Assembly: GCA_965224815.1 (NCBI GenBank)
Contig: CBDDAF010000003.1
Span: 1,550,001 to 1,614,000, forward strand
Direction: 5' to 3'
Origin: CAYPEL01 sp036479985
GTDB lineage: Bacteria; Pseudomonadota; Gammaproteobacteria; DSM-19610
DNA length: 64,000 bases
The notes below the pieces were generated by a model that searched no databases, was not told the DNA's origin, and saw only the letters and a list, made by a program, of their open reading frames with translations. A program made the position numbers and the translations under genes. Below, piece by piece: positions 17,445 through 26,328 of this stretch (position 1 is the first letter of the stretch; each line of letters starts with the position of its first letter).

Positions 17445-17893
17445 AAATTTGATTACCTTACGTATTTGTACCGCCAGCTGGTGAACGCAAGCCAACTTGA
17501 CTGATATTGAGTTTAATCCAGCGGTTGATGATAGCGCAAAACAGATCGGCCGTTACCCTCCATTAACTGTATTCGGGATGACTACAGCAGCTTGACCCAT
17601 TTTTCTTTCAAGTTAGTGGGGGGGGGGAGTATTTTTCATTTGAACTTAAGCGAAGATAACGCGAGTAGAGCTGCTGTACTTTAACCTGCTGATATTCCTA
17701 AAGACATTTTTTTATAGTCCCGATTAATCACGATTAGCATACGATGCCCTGCTAGGGTAGGCTGCTTATAGCTGAACCATATACCGTACTATAAGGATCA
17801 GCCATATAAAAATAGCAATTTACAAAACCAATATGGAGCTACATTTTATGTAGTTCATTGTTAATTTCAAGGATACCTGAGGAGGTAATTAAC
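17445..17893. other. Divergent intergenic region with G10 tract
   Basis: This region separates the helical-protein gene (minus) from the tandem PEP-CTERM genes (plus) and should carry both promoters. It holds an uninterrupted run of ten G at 17618-17627, a typical length for slipped-strand variation. The last 70 bases lead into a strong AGGAGG ribosome site at 17880. No gene or RNA was recognised. Confidence 0.55.
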
Positions 17894-18655
17894 ATGAACA
17901 TGAAAAAAACTGTATTAAGCACGTCTATCATTCTTGCAATGGGAGGAATAAGTACCAGCGTACATGCGGCGCTGGTCACCGGTAGCCTTCTGACGATTGA
18001 AGCCGGTAGTAATTTCACCATAGGCAATCCCCCCGCGGGACTTGTATTTGGAGCCAATCTTTCTTCTGGCACTCAGGGTGGCCTGATCATCGGTCAAGCT
18101 CAGGGCATTGACCCTGCCCACCCGAGTCATCCAGGTTCACCTCACTCAAGCCAGGGCAGACTTGACCAGGAATGGGAAATCGGAGGCAGTTCTGGCCAAA
18201 GCTTCACAACAACCGGTCCGACTGTTCTAACTGACAGTGGCGCGACCAAGACACTGGATTTCAGTGGCTGGACCTTGGACTGGAATGCTGGTATTCCCCA
18301 CATGAATTTGGGAGGCGGTTTCCAAGACTGCGGTACCACTACAGACGGCATCTGTTTGAGGCCGCCGGGTGTGGGCCCGGCTTTCCGAGACGTCGGAGGT
18401 ACATTCGACAACGGTACCGGCATCGCCACTATCACCTGCTCAACATCCAGTTGTTCAAACAGTAGCACTTATACGTTGACCTACACCGCTATCGTTCCGC
18501 AGGCGGATCCCTCCAATTTCGGTGGTGCCACCTATAATCTGACGCTCACTGGTCATGTCAGTTCTGTACCGGTACCTGCCGCTGCCTGGCTGTTTGGTTC
18601 TGGTCTGCTCGGTCTTGTAGGTATTGCCCGGCGCAAACATGCGAAGGCTGTATAG
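17894..18655 (+). CDS. PEP-CTERM exported protein, HxxHxxxxH family
   Basis: The protein has 253 residues from the ATG at 17894, which has an AGGAGG site nine bases upstream. The signal peptide (MNMKKTVLSTSIILAMGG) is nearly identical to that of the gene at 8444-9190. The body has AHPSHPGSPH, LDQEWEIGG, LDFSGWTLDWNAGIP, QDCGT..DGIC and a second Cys pair. The tail VPVPAAAWLFGSGLLGLVG followed by ARRKHAK is a clear PEP-CTERM signal. It is the first of a tandem pair; the next gene is a close paralogue about 100 bases downstream. It differs from the other copies by an insertion (RPPGVGPAFR) between the Cys pairs. Role unknown; probably a surface or matrix protein. Confidence 0.87.
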   Translation: MNMKKTVLSTSIILAMGGISTSVHAALVTGSLLTIEAGSNFTIGNPPAGLVFGANLSSGTQGGLIIGQAQGIDPAHPSHPGSPHSSQGRLDQEWEIGGSSGQSFTTTGPTVLTDSGATKTLDFSGWTLDWNAGIPHMNLGGGFQDCGTTTDGICLRPPGVGPAFRDVGGTFDNGTGIATITCSTSSCSNSSTYTLTYTAIVPQADPSNFGGATYNLTLTGHVSSVPVPAAAWLFGSGLLGLVGIARRKHAKAV

Positions 18656-18797
18656 GCTCAGTATCACAATTTGCGTTATACTGATATCGGGCTGCAGGCT
18701 ATCTGCAGTCCGAAAGCAAGGCTTTAAGGAGTAATATGAGGCGGAGAGAAATACGAACATAAACAAAACAGCACTCCATTCAGCTATCGTTCTCGCG

Positions 18798-19493
18798 ATG
18801 GGAGGTATGGCCACCAGTGCGCATGCGGCGCTAGTTACTGGCAGCCTTCTGACGATTGATGCCGGCAGTCAATTTACCTTGATGCCTACAACAGTCGGCC
18901 CGGTTACTATCAGCCTATCATCGGGCATCCAGGGTGGTCTGATTATCGGTCAGGCACAGGGCATTGACCCTGCCCACCCGAGTCATAGCGGTAATGCGCA
19001 CCCAGACCAGGGCCAGCTTGACCAGGAATGGAATTTCTTCGGTAACTCCGGCCAAACTTTCACAACAACGGGCCCAACCGTACTAACTGATAGCGGCTTC
19101 ACCAAGACATTGGATTTCAGTGGCTGGGCCATTTCCTGGAATGCTACTCCTACCATCAATTTGGGGGGTGGCCTCCAGGATTGCGGTACCACTACAGATG
19201 GCATCTGTGTGTCAGCTGCCGGTGCAGACATCGGAGGCACGTACGACAACGGTACCGGTATCGCGACGATTACCTGCTCAACTTCGAGTTGTTCTAACTC
19301 CAGCACCTATACGCTAACTTACACCGCAGTCGTTCCGCAACAATCCCCAACAAATGGTGGAGTCACCTATAGCCTGAACCTGACAGGCCATATCATCAGT
19401 TCTGTGCCGGTACCTGCCGCTATCTGGCTGTTTGGCTCTGGCTTGCTCGGTCTGGTGGGTACCGCCCGAGGCAAACTTGCGAAAACTGGGTAG
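18798..19493 (+). CDS. PEP-CTERM paralogue that has lost its normal start codon
   Basis: The first in-frame ATG (18798) gives 231 residues starting MGGMATSAHAAL, which is only the end of a signal peptide. In-frame sequence upstream still aligns with the paralogues (N-I-N-K-T-A-L...A-I-V-L), but the codon where they have ATG is ACG (18753-18755), the second ATG is ATA, and a stop (TAA) lies at 18733-18735. A good AAGGAG plus ATG at 18736 is out of frame and ends after eight codons. The body is intact: AHPSHSGNAH, LDQEWNFFG, WNATPTINLGGG, QDCGT..DGIC and VPVPAAIWLFGSGLLGLVG. It is either a young pseudogene, a non-AUG start (ACG or ATA), or a sequence error. Confidence 0.6.
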   Translation: MGGMATSAHAALVTGSLLTIDAGSQFTLMPTTVGPVTISLSSGIQGGLIIGQAQGIDPAHPSHSGNAHPDQGQLDQEWNFFGNSGQTFTTTGPTVLTDSGFTKTLDFSGWAISWNATPTINLGGGLQDCGTTTDGICVSAAGADIGGTYDNGTGIATITCSTSSCSNSSTYTLTYTAVVPQQSPTNGGVTYSLNLTGHIISSVPVPAAIWLFGSGLLGLVGTARGKLAKTG

Positions 19494-20032
19494 GCATATA
19501 GTGACGATTTGTTAATTGTTAACTGGAAAGGCGGAAGATGTGTTCTGCCATTTTTCATTTTATATTTACAGCGCCCCGCTTTCCGGCAACCTGCTCGTAT
19601 CTGTTTCATCGGAATCTTCTATCAAAACCAGTATTCAGTCAATGGCGTACAGGTCAGCTACATGTCTTCCTGACTCATAACAAGAGTGCTTACTGAAATA
19701 AGGCCACAAGTAACTCTTCACCCACCCTGTTACCTGCCAGATTCCAATGACCATTGTTAATTACTGTGAGCCCCTTACCACTCGACTGGAAAACGTATCT
19801 TGCTTATTGACCTGTGGCTTAACTGCTCATCCTTGTCTAGGCTGCTATTTCCCTTCAGATATTTCCATCCCACCTGCTAAAATGAAGATGCATTACCTGG
19901 CTGCAACTTAATTGAAGAACAATATAGCAACATAAAAATTGATAACTAATTGAACTTATTAGGTAACTTAGCATGCCAGTAGTGATATAATATTGACGGT
20001 CTTTTGTTTTACAATATCCAGAGCAATCACAC
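19494..20032. other. Intergenic before the modification operon
   Basis: No gene, RNA or long repeat was recognised here. A weak stem (GGCGGA / TCTGCC) followed by a T-rich stretch at about 19530-19560 could terminate the PEP-CTERM transcript. The AT-rich end of the region should contain the promoter of the five-gene operon starting at 20033. Confidence 0.45.
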
Positions 20033-22237
20033 ATGTCTGATCCAGATGCTGGCAGCCTACTAGCCCAGGCCGAAAAATTAATTGGAAATGGCGATCTCGT
20101 ACAGGCGGCCGCGACTTATAATCAGGTGGTTGCCGAGCAACCAGACAATGCCATAGCATGGCTCCTTTTGAGCAGGATTCAATTACAACTGGGCAATACC
20201 ACAGAAGCTGAATCTTCCTGCAAACATTCCATAGCAACGCAACCCGGTCTGGCAAGCGCTCATTTTCAACTCGGCAATGTATATGAAACAATCAATAATG
20301 CCGACGCGGCTGCGCAATGCTATGAGCAGACTGTGTTACTTGAAAATAGCAATGCAATGGCCATGACCAGACTCGGCATTGTCAGGCATCACCAGGGAGT
20401 GCGGGATGTTGCTATTGAGCATTACCTCAGTTCTCTGAAACATAACCCTTATCTACCACTGACGCATGCAAATCTTGGTATTGCATATCAGGAACTGCAG
20501 CAATTTCCTGCCGCAGAAAAATGCTTCAGGACTGTCATCAAGCTCCAGAATAATTTCCCAAGGATATATGCGCATCTTGGCTACGTGCTTGGCCACCAGG
20601 GCAAACAGGAGGATGCAGTATCTGCATACAGTCACGCACTGGAGTACGAACCAAACGCACCAGACATCCATTTTCACCTGTCAGCAGCCCATTCTGCTGC
20701 TGGTTATTTCGATGCAGCCGCAGCATGTTTGAGAACCGCATTGCAGCATAAACCTGATTATGCAGAGGCCCATTTAAAGATTGCGGATATTCTGCAGGCC
20801 GGCGGAAACCACAAGGAAGCTGAAAAACATTACCTCGACGCGATCAAATACAGGACTAACTATGCCGAGGCACATAGAGGATTGGCTACGCTGTTAAACT
20901 TTCTGGGCAGACAGAGCGAGGCAGTAGACCATGCACGCGAAGCGCTGCGAAGCAATCCCGATTATGCGGATGCCCATATCGCTTTGGCTGCTTCGATCAT
21001 CACCTTGCAACAACCAGATGAGGCAATGAAACATGCGGAACGAGCACTGGAGATCGAACCTAATAACATCAATGCCATTGCACTCGCCGCAAATATCTCC
21101 ACACACACAGGTGACAAACACGCAGCATACCATCGGCTAAAGCCTCTCCTCGATAAAGGAATAGAAACTTTCGGCCCTGATCAAATCAATATTGCACTGA
21201 CATTCTCACTGATCAGCCAAGAAGTAGGCAAGCAGGATGAGGCAATCAGATTGCTGGAGAAATTACTGCATGAACCAGCGTTACCTGATGCCAATCGTCC
21301 CAACCTGCTGTTCAACCTGGGCATGCTCTATGATTCAGTCGGCGACTACGACAAGGCGTTCTCCCATTACAGTGAAGGTAATAGCCTAAAACCACTGAAG
21401 TTCGACAGAGACGATTTTGATGCCTATATTGACAACATAATTAATATGTTCAGTCCTGATTTTATGATGCGAATGCCACGCACCTCATCCCGGTCTGAAC
21501 GGCCGATTTTTGTGGTAGGCATGGCTCGCTCTGGCACCAGTCTTGTGGAGCAGATCCTGGCAAGCCATCCAGAAGTGTTCGGCGCCGGTGAACTACCGGA
21601 TATTGTTCAGCTACCGTTATCCTTGCCTGCAATAACAGATACCAGTGAAACATATCCACAATGTATGCCGCATCTGACAAAAGATAAAATGGACAGTATT
21701 GCTCTTGATTACCTGAACCACCTGTCAGAATTGTCGAGTACAGCGACCCGGGTAATTGACAAGATGCCCGGTAATTTCATGCACCTCGGCCTGATAGCAC
21801 TCCTGTTCCCCGATGCGCGCGTGATTCACTGTATGCGCGACCCCGTAGATTCATGTCTGTCCTGCTATTTCCAGGACTTTTCGCGAAGCCATCCGTACTC
21901 CTATGACCTGAAAAATCTCGGCGCTTTTTACAATGGATACCGGAAAATAATGCAGTACTGGAAAGGACTGCTGGATATTCCAATTTTCGAAGTTCAGTAC
22001 GAAGAGCTGGTCGCCAATCAGGAGGAAGTTAGCCGGTCATTGGTTGAATTTTGCGGTCTGGAATGGGATGAACAGTGCCTGCAATACTATAATACGGATC
22101 GATTCGTAGGCACTGCAAGTTATGCCCAAGTACGCCAGCCAATATATAAAAAATCTGTCAACCGCTGGAAAAATTATGAGCAATACCTGGAACCACTGAA
22201 GAAATCCCTGCTCAAGGAATATACCCGGGTGGTATGA
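20033..22237 (+). CDS. TPR-sulfotransferase fusion protein
   Basis: This 734-residue protein has about eleven consecutive TPR units over residues 1-460 (repeated patterns such as A-x-x-x-L-G-x-x-x-x-x-x-G-x-x-x-x-A and P-D-Y-A-(E/D)-A-H), followed by a sulfotransferase domain. PIFVVGMARSGTSLVEQIL at about 490-508 is the 5'-PSB loop for PAPS, and RVIHCMRDPVDSCLSCYFQ at about 595 is the 3'-phosphate site. This TPR-sulfotransferase architecture resembles protein tyrosylprotein-type enzymes and is common in marine bacteria; the TPR array probably grips a protein substrate. No signal peptide is present. It is the first gene of a five-gene unit (next gene 18 bases away). Confidence 0.9.
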   Translation: MSDPDAGSLLAQAEKLIGNGDLVQAAATYNQVVAEQPDNAIAWLLLSRIQLQLGNTTEAESSCKHSIATQPGLASAHFQLGNVYETINNADAAAQCYEQTVLLENSNAMAMTRLGIVRHHQGVRDVAIEHYLSSLKHNPYLPLTHANLGIAYQELQQFPAAEKCFRTVIKLQNNFPRIYAHLGYVLGHQGKQEDAVSAYSHALEYEPNAPDIHFHLSAAHSAAGYFDAAAACLRTALQHKPDYAEAHLKIADILQAGGNHKEAEKHYLDAIKYRTNYAEAHRGLATLLNFLGRQSEAVDHAREALRSNPDYADAHIALAASIITLQQPDEAMKHAERALEIEPNNINAIALAANISTHTGDKHAAYHRLKPLLDKGIETFGPDQINIALTFSLISQEVGKQDEAIRLLEKLLHEPALPDANRPNLLFNLGMLYDSVGDYDKAFSHYSEGNSLKPLKFDRDDFDAYIDNIINMFSPDFMMRMPRTSSRSERPIFVVGMARSGTSLVEQILASHPEVFGAGELPDIVQLPLSLPAITDTSETYPQCMPHLTKDKMDSIALDYLNHLSELSSTATRVIDKMPGNFMHLGLIALLFPDARVIHCMRDPVDSCLSCYFQDFSRSHPYSYDLKNLGAFYNGYRKIMQYWKGLLDIPIFEVQYEELVANQEEVSRSLVEFCGLEWDEQCLQYYNTDRFVGTASYAQVRQPIYKKSVNRWKNYEQYLEPLKKSLLKEYTRVV

Positions 22238-22255
22238 AAATAAACGGCTTGGAAG

Positions 22256-24034
22256 ATGAGTAGTCTAACCCGGGGTAAAAAAAGAAAGGCACTGGAACAC
22301 CTCTCGAACAATAGAACTCAGGAGGCAAGAAACCTCTTTGAAAGAGTGTGCGAGCTTGACAAACGCGACATAGAATCCTGGATTTACCTGGTTAAGATCA
22401 ATGCTCAGCTTGGTGATACCACAGCCGTCACACGATGCTGCCGTTCGATCATCAGTATAAAGCCCGATCTGCATGAAGCTCATTTTCATCTTGGCACCTC
22501 CCTGTTGCTACAAGGCAAGCGCGAAGAAGCCCTAACCTGCTTTCTTGAAGCGGACAAGCTACAACCCGGGAATCCGTCGATTACGCTGCAAACCGGCAAA
22601 ACACTGCATATGTTGGCACGGTTTGACGAAGCACTTGAATACTATCAACAAGCAATTACTCTATCACCCAACTTAGCTGACCCATACCTGTCCACCGGCA
22701 GCATTCTCAAAAGCCGGGGCGATCTTGCAGGTGCAATAAAGTATTACCGTAAAGCAGTACACCTAAAACCAGATTTCGAAAAAGCCCACAGTGATCTGGT
22801 TTGCGCACTGAATTACAGCGATGATCACGATTCAGAGACGATCTTTCATGAACACGTTCGCTGGGGGCAAGTCCACAGGCTACCGGAACTGGAACAGCCA
22901 GAAAATGAACCAGATCAGTTCCGGCGTATCCGGGTGGGTTATGTGTCTCCTGACTTCTGCAAACATTCCGTAGCTTTCTTCTTTGAACCATTATTATCAA
23001 GTCACGACCATGAAAGATTCGAAACGTACTGTTACTCCGATGTTTCCAAACAGGATGAAGTAACACAACGATTGAAAGATGCTGCATCACACTGGCGGGA
23101 TATCAGACAACTGAACCATGCCCAACTCGCAGAGCTAATCAAAAAGGATGCCATTGATATTCTTGTTGATCTCACCGGCCATACTGCAAACAGCCGGGTT
23201 TTAGTATTTACTGCAAAACCCGCCCCCATCCAGGTCAGTTACCTTGGCTACCCGAATACAACAGGGATTACCGCCATGGACTACCGCCTGACTGACGCCT
23301 GGGCTGATCCGCCAGCTATGACTGATGACTATTACACTGAAACACTGCTGCGAGTGCCTGGCGGCTTCCTTTGTTACCAGCCAGCCGACTATGCACCACC
23401 TGTGTCCTCGTTACCTGCAACCAGGAAAAGATATATAACTTTTGGTTCGTTCAATAACCTGGCAAAAATTACACCGGGTGTCGTTGCTGTTTGGGCTGCG
23501 GTACTGGAAGCAACACCAGGATCACATTTAGTTGTTAAGAACCTGTCTTTCAGTGATGCTGCAACACGCGAACACTACAAGCAGCTATTCGACTCACACG
23601 GAATCGATCACGACCGACTGGAGTTCCTGCCACCTATATACACAAATCAGGAACACCTGAATCTATACAGTGAAATAGATATTGGACTGGATACCTTTCC
23701 GTATAATGGTACGACTACAAACTGTGAAGCTTTCTGGATGGGTGTGCCAGTCATAACTCTGGCTGGCAAGATGCATGTAGCGCGTGTTGGTGTCAGCCTG
23801 TTATCGCAGATAGGCCTCACAGAATTTATCGCCGAGTCAACGCAGGATTATGTCCGGATTGCGACAGAAATTGCGCATGACCAAACACGCCTCGCAGGTA
23901 TACGTAGCACAATCCGTGAGCGTATGGCCAGTTCTGCATTATGCGACGCCAGACAATTTACGAATAATATTGAGGACATCTACCGGAAAGTATGGTCGGA
24001 CTGGTGTAAAAAACAACAGGATAACATCCAGTGA
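22256..24034 (+). CDS. TPR-containing GT41 O-GlcNAc transferase-like (SPINDLY family)
   Basis: This 592-residue protein has about five TPR units (residues 1-190) and then a GT41 catalytic region. RRIRVGYVSPDF (about 221-232) and KHSVAFFFEPLL start the first half. ILVDLTGHTANSRV, APIQVSYLGYPNTTG, FGSFNNLAKITP and the IGLDTFPYNGTTTNCEA stretch (about 477) with HVARVGVSLL complete the family signature. Members move GlcNAc (or fucose, in SPY) from a nucleotide sugar to Ser/Thr hydroxyls of proteins; bacterial members often glycosylate proteins in the cytoplasm. Its stop overlaps the start of the next gene (GTGA). The neighbouring sulfotransferases suggest that the sugar or the same protein is then sulfated (inference). 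Confidence 0.9.
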   Translation: MSSLTRGKKRKALEHLSNNRTQEARNLFERVCELDKRDIESWIYLVKINAQLGDTTAVTRCCRSIISIKPDLHEAHFHLGTSLLLQGKREEALTCFLEADKLQPGNPSITLQTGKTLHMLARFDEALEYYQQAITLSPNLADPYLSTGSILKSRGDLAGAIKYYRKAVHLKPDFEKAHSDLVCALNYSDDHDSETIFHEHVRWGQVHRLPELEQPENEPDQFRRIRVGYVSPDFCKHSVAFFFEPLLSSHDHERFETYCYSDVSKQDEVTQRLKDAASHWRDIRQLNHAQLAELIKKDAIDILVDLTGHTANSRVLVFTAKPAPIQVSYLGYPNTTGITAMDYRLTDAWADPPAMTDDYYTETLLRVPGGFLCYQPADYAPPVSSLPATRKRYITFGSFNNLAKITPGVVAVWAAVLEATPGSHLVVKNLSFSDAATREHYKQLFDSHGIDHDRLEFLPPIYTNQEHLNLYSEIDIGLDTFPYNGTTTNCEAFWMGVPVITLAGKMHVARVGVSLLSQIGLTEFIAESTQDYVRIATEIAHDQTRLAGIRSTIRERMASSALCDARQFTNNIEDIYRKVWSDWCKKQQDNIQ

Positions 24035-25494
24035 ATGACGCTGCACTCTTGCTGGAAAAGAAGAACCGCGCACTGGAAATGCTCAACCAGGGGCTCGCCG
24101 CTGAAGCCAGGTCACTATTTCATGAAGTTTGCGAGACAGAAACCAGCGATATAGGTGCAAGGTACATGCTGGCTGTTGCCGAAACCCAACTGGGCAACTA
24201 TGGCGAGGCAGAAGCTAGTATACGGAAAGTTATCGAGGCAATGCCCGACATGGCCGATGCCTATTTTTTACTTGGCCAGACCTTACAGGGGCAGAAAAAA
24301 TTCGAAGCATCTATCGAAAGCTTCGGCAAGGCGCTCTCAATACAGCCGCATATGGCGGAAGTGCTTTACAGCCTGGGATCAGTGCAACATACCACCGGCA
24401 ATCGGCAAAGCGCACTTGAAAGCTACAACCAGGCTCTCAGGATCAATCCGAACCATGTGGATGCGTTAACTAATCAGGGCATCATATATCGTGAGCTGGG
24501 AAACCTGGATGAAGCAGAAACCAGGTTCCGTTCTGCTCTGGACATACGGCCGGACCTGGATCATCTGCGAGGCGTACTGGGAGTTACACTGGTACAGAAC
24601 GGAAAAGCCGATGCTGGTCTGAAGATGCTACACCAGGGCCTGCATATCCAGTCTGACAGTATCGTCTCTCTGACTGTCCCAGTACCCGATCATCGCATTA
24701 TCGATCCGGACAAAAACAGAGACACATTCACTTCCCTACCGCAGATTACTATTGCAACTTCACTAGCCCCAAGTAATTTCGAAAACCAGAAGGCAGCACT
24801 GGACAGCTGGAAGCAACTTGGCTTCGATGTGGTGTCGATCAACTCCGAGGCAGAAATACAGGTTCTTACTCCGCATTTTGAGGATATCAACTTCATCACA
24901 GCGACAAGACATGCGGGCAAAGAGAGCGGCAAACCCTATATATATTTTGATGACTTCCTCGCTTATTTTGAAAAGTCCAGTGACAAAATTTGCGGCATCC
25001 TAAATTCGGACATCCACCTGACAAACAACCACCTGAAAACTCTCGTCAGCGTAGAGGCGCCGGACTCTTTTCTTTTTGGCTGCAGACTGGATGTGGACTC
25101 ACTGACAACACAGCAGGGCAATATCTTCGTAGATGGATTCGACTACTTCTTTTTCGACAGAAAATTTATCAATGTATATCTGCGTAATGATTTTTGCCTG
25201 GGCCTACCCTGGTGGGATTACTGGGCAGTTATAGTTCCAATGTTAAACAAGGTCCCTGTAAAAAAACTGATTTCGCCTGTAGCCCACCATATCAGTCACC
25301 CGATTAACTGGGACGACAAAAACTGGCGCCGACTGGGCTACAAAGTAGGTGAGTATATTGGTATGCCTGCACAACCTACGGTTCAGATGCTGGGCTACTG
25401 CGCCAGATATCTTGTATTCCTGATTGAAAAATACTCGCAAAAGATTTCACTCGCAGAAAGCACTAGCAACGATGAACACATTGCCAGAAAATAA
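24031..25494 (+). CDS. TPR protein with C-terminal glycosyltransferase-like domain
   Basis: This 487-residue protein starts with GTG at 24031, overlapping the previous stop. Residues 1-205 are five TPR units (for example PHMAEVLYSLGSVQHTTGN and NPNHVDALTNQGIIYRELG). Residues 230-460 are a different domain. PQITIATSLAPSNFENQKAA, DSWKQLGFDVVSINS, YIYFDDFLAYF, CGILNSDIHLTN and FDYFFFDRKF read like a GT-A fold, with N-S-D-I-H in the position of the D-x-D site and GLPWWDYWAV in the acceptor region. I do not recognise a precise family. The GTG overlap suggests translational coupling. Confidence 0.7.
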   Translation: MNDAALLLEKKNRALEMLNQGLAAEARSLFHEVCETETSDIGARYMLAVAETQLGNYGEAEASIRKVIEAMPDMADAYFLLGQTLQGQKKFEASIESFGKALSIQPHMAEVLYSLGSVQHTTGNRQSALESYNQALRINPNHVDALTNQGIIYRELGNLDEAETRFRSALDIRPDLDHLRGVLGVTLVQNGKADAGLKMLHQGLHIQSDSIVSLTVPVPDHRIIDPDKNRDTFTSLPQITIATSLAPSNFENQKAALDSWKQLGFDVVSINSEAEIQVLTPHFEDINFITATRHAGKESGKPYIYFDDFLAYFEKSSDKICGILNSDIHLTNNHLKTLVSVEAPDSFLFGCRLDVDSLTTQQGNIFVDGFDYFFFDRKFINVYLRNDFCLGLPWWDYWAVIVPMLNKVPVKKLISPVAHHISHPINWDDKNWRRLGYKVGEYIGMPAQPTVQMLGYCARYLVFLIEKYSQKISLAESTSNDEHIARK

Positions 25495-25509
25495 CACAGC
25501 AATTACAGG

Positions 25510-26328
25510 ATGAAACCTGAAATATCCGTAATTTATTCACTTGCCCGGTCTGGTGGAACATTAATATCCAGGTGTATCGGCTGCGCCAGCGACAATGTCA
25601 TCCTGAGCGAAGTAAACCCGCGTTTCTCCTGGTTCAACCCACTTGTCCAGGCATGGGAGTGGTATGGGTTACTGACTGATGACGATATGCAGGCCCTGAA
25701 ATCCAATGACCGGCTTCGCTATATCGATGCGATTTTGATCATCAGTGAAAGGTGCCGACAGAAAGGCCTGAACCTTGTCATCAGGGACTGGACACATATT
25801 GATTTTACTCCAGGAGATTATCCGGTAGACCCAGTTTACCAGGCTACGCAGGACATCGTCCTTAGAGATCATTTTGATATCAGGAAAATTTCCATTACAC
25901 GACATCCACTGGATGCATACTTGAGCGTATGCCAGGTACCACGCATGAAGGACACATTGACCTCAGCCGTTTACATGCATAGCTTTCTAAAATATGCAGA
26001 GTTCGCTCATTCTATCGGCTTTATACGCTTTGAGGATTTCTGCAGGCAACCGAAACCTGTACTGCAAAAAATATGTGGCACACTGAATATTAGTTATGCT
26101 GATGACTTTGAATCGCGTTATCACACGTTCACAAAAGTCACCGGAGAGATTTACAGCAAGAATGATACCGAGACCATTACCGGCGAAGCTCCAAAGGAGC
26201 GGCGGCAACATGAGATAAAACTGCCACCAAGGAGAGCGGTTCCCGAGCGTCTCGAACGGGAACTACAGTCCAATACGGATTACACCAGGATTCTGGATCT
26301 GCTTGGCTATAACGGACGCAGCGAATGA
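25510..26328 (+). CDS. Sulfotransferase
   Basis: This 272-residue protein begins SVIYSLARSGGTLISRCIG (residues 5-23), the 5'-PSB loop with R-S-G-G-T. IRKISITRHPLDAYLSVCQV (about 126-145) is the 3'-phosphate-binding site, with R-H-P-L-D. FIRFEDFCRQPKPVLQKIC is the conserved strand and helix where a (Y/F)-E-D pattern is normal. There is no TPR part. It starts 15 bases after the preceding gene and overlaps the next one by four bases (ATGA), so it belongs to the same operon. Acceptor unknown. Confidence 0.85.
   Translation: MKPEISVIYSLARSGGTLISRCIGCASDNVILSEVNPRFSWFNPLVQAWEWYGLLTDDDMQALKSNDRLRYIDAILIISERCRQKGLNLVIRDWTHIDFTPGDYPVDPVYQATQDIVLRDHFDIRKISITRHPLDAYLSVCQVPRMKDTLTSAVYMHSFLKYAEFAHSIGFIRFEDFCRQPKPVLQKICGTLNISYADDFESRYHTFTKVTGEIYSKNDTETITGEAPKERRQHEIKLPPRRAVPERLERELQSNTDYTRILDLLGYNGRSE

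Noticed and set aside
19525..19560. Terminator after the tandem PEP-CTERM genes
   Set aside because: The stem is only about six bp with a mismatch; too weak to list as a feature.
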